Source: a virus
Reading direction: 5' to 3' (one strand)
IMG/VR virus record: IMGVR_UViG_3300037993_000246
Coordinates: 1-24,388 of that record
DNA length: 24,388 nt
Shown here piece by piece: positions 19,957 to 24,388 of the stretch (its first letter is position 1; the number at the start of each line of letters is the position of its first letter). A program made the position numbers and the translations under genes. The notes below the pieces were generated by a model. The model was given only the letters and a program-made list of their open reading frames with translations. It was not told the origin of the DNA and did no database searches.

Positions 19957-22023
19957 TTACCAGTCCTTCTTGGAAGGTTTTTTCGGTCCTTCACCCTTCC
20001 GTTGTTTCTTTGCGCACTGGTGGCAAAGCTCAGATTCGGAACCACTTAGTTCTTTGCCACAAGACTCACAACGTTCTTCTTCCTCGGCAGCGAGAATCAG
20101 GTCACCGAGAATCGAGGACTTCTTGCTTTTTTCTTTCACCTTGACGGCCTCCTCTTCGGCCTTCTCCTGCATCTCCTGCTTGCCAAGAACCTTGGCTGCC
20201 TGACCGAGCAGGTCATAGGCAAGGAAGATGGCTTCCACGGCTTCCCGGACCATCCGGCTGTCGTTGACCTGAGTGATTTCCTTGGCATCAAGGTACATGC
20301 TCTGGAGTTTATCGGCGAGAGACTTCACCTTCTTGAGAGCGGTGCTGGCATCCCGCTTTTTCTCGGTAGCCGACTTGCTGTTCAAGGGGTTGTCATTAAG
20401 CTTGATGGGTTCGGTGGTCTCGGGACGGTCCAGCTTCGCCGGGGCCTCATCCTCCAACTTGTGGGCTTCCTCTACTTCGGGTGTAGCCCCACCGCTTTCC
20501 GTAACGTCACCGGTTTCCTCATCATGGATAAACCATCCGCCCGCATCGCCTGCGGCGGTGATGGTGTTGACAATCTCTGCCTGTGCTGCCTGTATCTTCG
20601 TCCAGTCAGCGGTAGAGAGCTTGCCTTCCCGGTATGCCTGATAAGCAACTTCGTGTGGAGACACACTGCTCTCCTTCTGCTTATTGTGGATAGCCCACAT
20701 CGTGGCATATGCCTTGTCCTTCTCACCGGGGTATTCTTTCTTGATGTCGTGCGCCGTTTCTTCGCTGATGCCGGGCGGAGTCACTGCGACCTTGATGCTT
20801 CCCGACTTGGAGCCTACAGACTGGTGACAGACGGCCCATGGATTGTATGGCTTCTTCTCACTGCCGCCTTCTTCCTTGTTCTGCTCCTTTACGTGATGCA
20901 CGCAACGCTCGAACTTTGCGTCCTCGGCTGACTGCTTGTCAACGGAGGCGGTGTTGAGTCCACCGAAGCAGAAGTGCTGCATGTCGGTCGGTTCTTCATT
21001 CATGGGTTCCATACAGTTGCACGTCTCCCCTTCTCTTAACTTGCCGCCGCACTCGGGACACTCGGACTCCCGGACCCAATCTCCAACTTCGGGGTCCCAG
21101 ACTTTCCTTTCGTTAGGGCATCCCCGCTCATGGCAATAGGTGCCATTGATGGTAGCGGAATAACATTGCGGGCACTTGCCCGGCCCGGTTCCCATTGGCT
21201 CTTCTTCCATTTCTTCTCCCGGTACTTCTGCTCCCACTGGGGTGTCATCGTAAAGGCCCAAAGCAGTCTTCACCGATGCCGACCGAGCGGCTCCCTGCTC
21301 TACTTCCACGGGACGGGTCTTAAGTTCTCCACTAAGGGATTGCACAAAGTCCCACGCCGCCTTGTCGTTGGGGTCAAGACCCTTGGAGATAGCGGTGACG
21401 ATGTTGGAAAGTGACTCGCTGCTCATTTGCTTGATATCAGCGGAGATGTTACCGTTTCCCGGCTTGGTTACTAGAGGGGCCGGGGGCGGTGGTGCCGGGG
21501 CGGCAGCGGGTGCGCCTGCGGCGGCAGGAGCGGCTGGTGCTGCGGCGGGGGCCAGTGCTCCGGGCTGGGCAACCTTCTTAGCTGCCACACGAGGAACCTC
21601 CGCATTCACAGGTTCCTTGGCTTCTGCCTTTTCGTTACGGTCGGTGACCCAATTCTCACCGGCACTACCAGCGCCCCGCTTCTTGGCGGCGGTCTGGGAG
21701 GCTACGGGCGGCATCTCGGTCTGTTCGATACCGTGAGTTTGAAACTGGGGTAGGTTACTCATCTGGCTTACCCACCGAACATACTTTTCCGCCTGCTGAG
21801 CAAATTGAGGATAAGCTTGGTCATCAAGCTGATTTTGCATGGCGGCGTTGCTTGCCACGTTCTTCAACCACTTGGCTACCTGCTGCATCTGCTGGAGACG
21901 AGCATCTCCAGTAGATTCCATGATAGCGATGAGGCCCTCCGCCTCTTGAGCGGCCTGTTGGATGGTCTGCGGAGTAGCCAGAATCCTTGCCTGCTTGCGA
22001 TGTGATACGAGATGCGATTTCAT
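19957..22023 (-). CDS. Multi-zinc-finger protein of the tail/head region (688 aa)
   Basis: ATG 22023 is preceded by TAGGAG, whose TAG is the stop of the 155-residue gene. Residues 1-100 are helical and glutamine-rich. An Ala/Pro-rich linker spans ~152-186. Zinc-type motifs: CPQCYSATINGTYCHERGC (284-302), CPECGG and CNC (322-337), and CESC...CHQC (652-670). Residues 368-404 read DAKFERCVHHVKEQNKEEGG then YNPWAVCHQSVG, and 428-447 read KKEYPGEKDKAYATMWAIHN. I recognise both blocks as recurrent in large-phage structural-region proteins of undefined role. The acidic, lysine-rich C-terminus is low complexity. It sits between sheath and tube. A scaffold or assembly chaperone is possible, but function is unknown. 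Confidence 0.68.
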   Translation of the reverse strand: MKSHLVSHRKQARILATPQTIQQAAQEAEGLIAIMESTGDARLQQMQQVAKWLKNVASNAAMQNQLDDQAYPQFAQQAEKYVRWVSQMSNLPQFQTHGIEQTEMPPVASQTAAKKRGAGSAGENWVTDRNEKAEAKEPVNAEVPRVAAKKVAQPGALAPAAAPAAPAAAGAPAAAPAPPPPAPLVTKPGNGNISADIKQMSSESLSNIVTAISKGLDPNDKAAWDFVQSLSGELKTRPVEVEQGAARSASVKTALGLYDDTPVGAEVPGEEMEEEPMGTGPGKCPQCYSATINGTYCHERGCPNERKVWDPEVGDWVRESECPECGGKLREGETCNCMEPMNEEPTDMQHFCFGGLNTASVDKQSAEDAKFERCVHHVKEQNKEEGGSEKKPYNPWAVCHQSVGSKSGSIKVAVTPPGISEETAHDIKKEYPGEKDKAYATMWAIHNKQKESSVSPHEVAYQAYREGKLSTADWTKIQAAQAEIVNTITAAGDAGGWFIHDEETGDVTESGGATPEVEEAHKLEDEAPAKLDRPETTEPIKLNDNPLNSKSATEKKRDASTALKKVKSLADKLQSMYLDAKEITQVNDSRMVREAVEAIFLAYDLLGQAAKVLGKQEMQEKAEEEAVKVKEKSKKSSILGDLILAAEEEERCESCGKELSGSESELCHQCAKKQRKGEGPKKPSKKDW

Positions 22024-22030
22024 GTGTCTC

Positions 22031-22498
22031 CTAAATGTCCACCGAAGGCAGTGAGGGAACTAAGCTCTGATTCCTCAGTGCCGTTAGGGCGACCGTGATT
22101 TCCGCTTGCATAGCCGTCCACCAAGCCTCCAAGGCCGCTGACGGATAAGGAGTAATGCAATCTAATTCACCCTGTATCGGTGCATGACGATTGGGATTAT
22201 TGACGGGCGGACTGCTGGGCAAAGCGGACATAAACTTTACCGTCTTGGAAGACATCTGGGTGGTTATCCCCACGTAATACTGACTGCATGGAAAGACAAA
22301 GCTGAAAACTGCCGGGGGGCTAGAACCTGGAACGGGAACATTGGCGAAAGTTCCATTCCCCACGAGGGAAATCTGAGGGTCGCCATATGCCGCAATGAGG
22401 GCCTTATCACTGGCATCCGTTGGGTCGCCGACAAACGTAGCCTGTAAACGGATACTGAGGATGCCGTTTGCTTGAGTAATAACAGGGGTTACTTGCAT
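22031..22498 (-). CDS. Unknown tail-region protein (155 aa)
   Basis: ATG at 22498 follows the HNH stop by one base, so translation is probably coupled to or reads through that insertion. The N-terminal ~115 residues are beta-rich (TPVITQANGILSIRLQATF, VFSFVFPCSQYYVGITTQ). The C-terminal ~35 residues look helical (AALEAWWTAMQAEITVAL). It is in the slot directly downstream of the tail sheath, where small tail proteins are common, but I do not recognise the family. The TAG stop at 22031 forms the 5' part of the next gene's Shine-Dalgarno. Confidence 0.6.
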   Translation of the reverse strand: MQVTPVITQANGILSIRLQATFVGDPTDASDKALIAAYGDPQISLVGNGTFANVPVPGSSPPAVFSFVFPCSQYYVGITTQMSSKTVKFMSALPSSPPVNNPNRHAPIQGELDCITPYPSAALEAWWTAMQAEITVALTALRNQSLVPSLPSVDI

Positions 22499-22499
22499 T

Positions 22500-22952
22500 T
22501 TACGCCACCGCCTTCATAACAAGAGGTTTGTGGGAATTCAGGTAAGTTATCAAGCATTCAAGGCGAGAAACGGAATCTTTAACTGACCCAAGAGCGACAT
22601 TACATGAATGACACAAGACCCCTCTGATTTCCTCGGTTTGATGATTGTGGTCCAACGACCACCCGTTTTTGTTTCCTGAGTTTGTAGAGCCACAACATGC
22701 GCATTTTAAACCTTGAGCCTCAAGAATCTTCTGTTTGTCCTCTATTGTTATTCCGTATTTGTGACGAAAATTCCTTATGGTGTTCTTTCTCCTGATTTCA
22801 GGTCCTTTTTCTGAATGGTACCGATGAAGACCTCTTTTGTTTTGGCATAATTTGCAATAACGGTCAAACCCATCCGAAGAGCGAGCAAGGCGATGGAAAT
22901 TCGCCTCGTTCACTTCTTTCTCAGTCCGGCACATTTTGCAAAACTTCATCAT
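22500..22952 (-). CDS. Endonuclease VII/HNH-type homing nuclease (150 aa)
   Basis: The C-terminal half has the recombination-endonuclease-VII pattern: KYGITIEDKQKILEAQGL then CACCG, the catalytic SLDHNHQTEEIRGVLCH segment, SCNVALG, and a final D-L-YL segment. Cys pairs bind zinc and DHNH carries the catalytic His-Asp. The N-terminus has another zinc-type pair of fingers (CKMC, CKLC). It is inserted between the tail sheath and the 155-residue gene, is more AT-rich than both, and is probably a free-standing homing endonuclease rather than a Holliday-junction resolvase of the phage's own replication machinery. AGGA precedes the start. Confidence 0.85.
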   Translation of the reverse strand: MMKFCKMCRTEKEVNEANFHRLARSSDGFDRYCKLCQNKRGLHRYHSEKGPEIRRKNTIRNFRHKYGITIEDKQKILEAQGLKCACCGSTNSGNKNGWSLDHNHQTEEIRGVLCHSCNVALGSVKDSVSRLECLITYLNSHKPLVMKAVA

Positions 22953-22964
22953 TTCTCGGTCCTA

Positions 22965-24388
22965 TCAGAGAGTAGTTGTGACAGTAAACGTCACAGAAAT
23001 ATATAACAAACTAAACATAGGTTTAAACGTCACAGTCACGTCCACCGTAGTGGGGTCGGTCGGGTCCGGCACCACGGATAGGCTCTTGTATCCACTGATG
23101 ATTTGGTTATTCACCAAGGAGACCAACCGGGAGTTGCAGACCACCTGAATATCCGTGGTCAGTCCGGTGACCAACTTCCTGCCGATGAACTGTGCAAGGT
23201 CTGCACGGAACTGCTGAGCCACGTAGTCGGTGACTGTGGTGCAGGTCGGTTCGGAAGTGATGGGGTTGCTCGGGTCGGTGCTCTTGTAGTGACGCACGTT
23301 GAGTGCCCCGTTGTTGTTGGTCAAAACTACCAGACCATTCGATGCCATGAGGTTCATGGTCGTGTCGTCGTACTGCACGAGCAGGCGGCTGAACCCAACC
23401 AAGTTCTGATTGGTGAGGGTGGTCGCCACATCGTTGGCGGGGTTGGCATTGAGTCCGGCAAGAGCGGCTGCCATGAAGCTGCCGTCCACGGCGTACTCAA
23501 GCTGCTGCCCGGTCTGGCTGTTGGTGATGAGAACTCCCGCCGCTGGCATACCGATGGCAATCATGCGGGCGTTCTTCAAGGCAACGGCGTTGGCACTTGC
23601 TTGGTTGGCGGAGGTGGTAGTGCTGTAGCCGACGAAGCCGATGGCCTCGCCCTTGTTACGAACGGTTGCCTGCGTGATGAGTTGACGGCTCAAGAACTGG
23701 TGAACCGTGGTGCTCACGCTGAGAGGAACGATGACATTCGCCTTCTGGTTGGTTCCGGGCAGGGCGGTTGTCAAGGTCTGGATGGCGCTGATAAAGTCAG
23801 CGTCCGAGGCCACATTGAGACCGGCTTGCTTCGGGACCTGAATGACGCCGAACTGCTGTGCGCCGTTCTGAGTCATCAACTGAATACCGAGCGACACCCG
23901 GTTGATGGTGCTCGGCTGACCGTAGGCGGCGTAAGCGTCGGACGGGTTGGTATAAAGGGTGATTGCCATGTCCGCTGCCGTCTTTTCGGTCTGGAAGCTG
24001 ACGTAGTAGTACTCACCGATGCTCGGCTGATTGGCGGACGGAGCAAAGGTGTTGATGATGGCGGTATCCCCGGCGTTGGCACCAAAAGTGGTAATGACTT
24101 CGGTGTGGAGACCGGCGATGGCTACCAAGTTGTTCGGCTCCGCCGTGCTGAAAGGAACGTAAACGGTTCCCGTTACACGGGGGGTTTCGCTGCTGACATC
24201 GAATACCAGTGTGTCGCCCGGCTGGAAGTTGTACTGGGGCGTCGGGAGACTGGTGTATCCGTAGTCAAGGGCATCTTGTGGGTTGACGATGGTGAACTTG
24301 AGACCGGTGATTTCGTCAACATACGTCTGGTCAAGGTAGCCCACATTGGTGCCTACTCCACCGGAACCCGAACCCTTGGGATTGCTGG
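22965..24388 (-). CDS. Tail sheath protein (N-terminus beyond the window edge)
   Basis: The frame is open to the right edge; 474 codons are visible, ending in TGA at 22965. A GTG at 24344 is in frame, but the upstream reading (a Gly/Ser linker SNPKGSGSGGVGTN) makes it internal. Features of contractile-tail sheaths include a central domain with repeated beta-alpha segments (YYYVSFQTEKTAADMAITLY, ARMIAIGMPAAGVLI), the segment DGSFMAAALAGLNANPANDVATTLTNQNL that matches the conserved G-x-AA-L-x-G patch, and a C-terminal YVAQQFRADLAQFIGRKL plus a beta-strand tail that links subunits. It is the outer, contracting layer of the tail, acting with the tube encoded downstream. An HNH gene begins 12 bases after the stop. 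Confidence 0.83.
   Translation of the reverse strand, partial: SNPKGSGSGGVGTNVGYLDQTYVDEITGLKFTIVNPQDALDYGYTSLPTPQYNFQPGDTLVFDVSSETPRVTGTVYVPFSTAEPNNLVAIAGLHTEVITTFGANAGDTAIINTFAPSANQPSIGEYYYVSFQTEKTAADMAITLYTNPSDAYAAYGQPSTINRVSLGIQLMTQNGAQQFGVIQVPKQAGLNVASDADFISAIQTLTTALPGTNQKANVIVPLSVSTTVHQFLSRQLITQATVRNKGEAIGFVGYSTTTSANQASANAVALKNARMIAIGMPAAGVLITNSQTGQQLEYAVDGSFMAAALAGLNANPANDVATTLTNQNLVGFSRLLVQYDDTTMNLMASNGLVVLTNNNGALNVRHYKSTDPSNPITSEPTCTTVTDYVAQQFRADLAQFIGRKLVTGLTTDIQVVCNSRLVSLVNNQIISGYKSLSVVPDPTDPTTVDVTVTFKPMFSLLYISVTFTVTTTL

Noticed and set aside
1804-22033. Phage-wide reassignment of TAG to an amino acid
   Set aside because: TAG ends the tail tube, the HNH gene and the 155-residue gene at sensible places. 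Two of these TAGs sit directly in the next gene's ribosome-binding site. Reading through them would produce long out-of-frame overlaps. The TAG at 1804 is treated as a local case.
1-24388. tRNA genes, CRISPR arrays or a diversity-generating retroelement
   Set aside because: No cloverleaf-like segment, direct-repeat/spacer array, reverse transcriptase or paired variable/template repeat was seen by eye. A tRNA search program would be the decisive check.

Overview
This window is most likely part of the late, structural region of a large contractile-tailed (myovirus-type) bacteriophage. The main evidence is a tail sheath protein, a tail tube protein, a prohead protease, a scaffold-like protein and a probable HK97-fold major capsid protein in one tightly packed array. 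There is no tRNA, rRNA, CRISPR array or recognisable bacterial housekeeping gene. Almost everything reads on the minus strand, so gene order is best followed from the right edge to the left. Base composition is moderately GC-rich in the structural genes and visibly more AT-rich in the homing endonuclease genes. The host cannot be named. The Ig-like repeats (consensus around GTPTGTVT...ITATYSGD) are common in environmental bacteria, which only hints at an environmental host.

Layout, right to left on the minus strand. (1) Tail region 24388-19198: partial tail sheath, an endonuclease VII/HNH-type gene, a 155-residue unknown, a 688-residue multi-zinc-finger protein, and the tail tube. (2) Accessory patch 19140-17301: a GIY-YIG homing endonuclease preceded by a perfect 13-bp hairpin, then three small coupled genes, one of them only 51 residues. 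They collide with a plus-strand gene encoding a predicted Cys-His-Asp protein. (3) Head assembly region 17241-7210: an 896-residue zinc-finger/TPR protein, an HNH endonuclease, the prohead protease, a 786-residue scaffold-like protein with a strong internal start, a plus-strand GIY-YIG gene, a probable decoration protein, the major capsid protein with a strong terminator, and two small unknowns. (4) Adsorption or virion-surface region 7187-1: a third GIY-YIG gene, a SWIM-type zinc protein, a small protein, a set of Ig-like proteins sharing a repeated ~200-residue module, a small membrane protein, and a leucine-rich-repeat protein cut by the left edge.

The structural genes are compact. Five junctions use an overlapping TAATG stop/start, and at two junctions (22031 and 13719) a TAG stop is itself part of the next gene's Shine-Dalgarno sequence. 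Five homing-type endonucleases interrupt the array. All three GIY-YIG genes have their ribosome-binding site inside, or touching, a predicted RNA hairpin, as known for I-TevI of phage T4. Other points of interest are an in-frame amber codon splitting a virion protein from a C-terminal module, an Ig domain that appears to carry another domain nested inside it, and an unusual number of zinc-binding motifs in head-assembly proteins.
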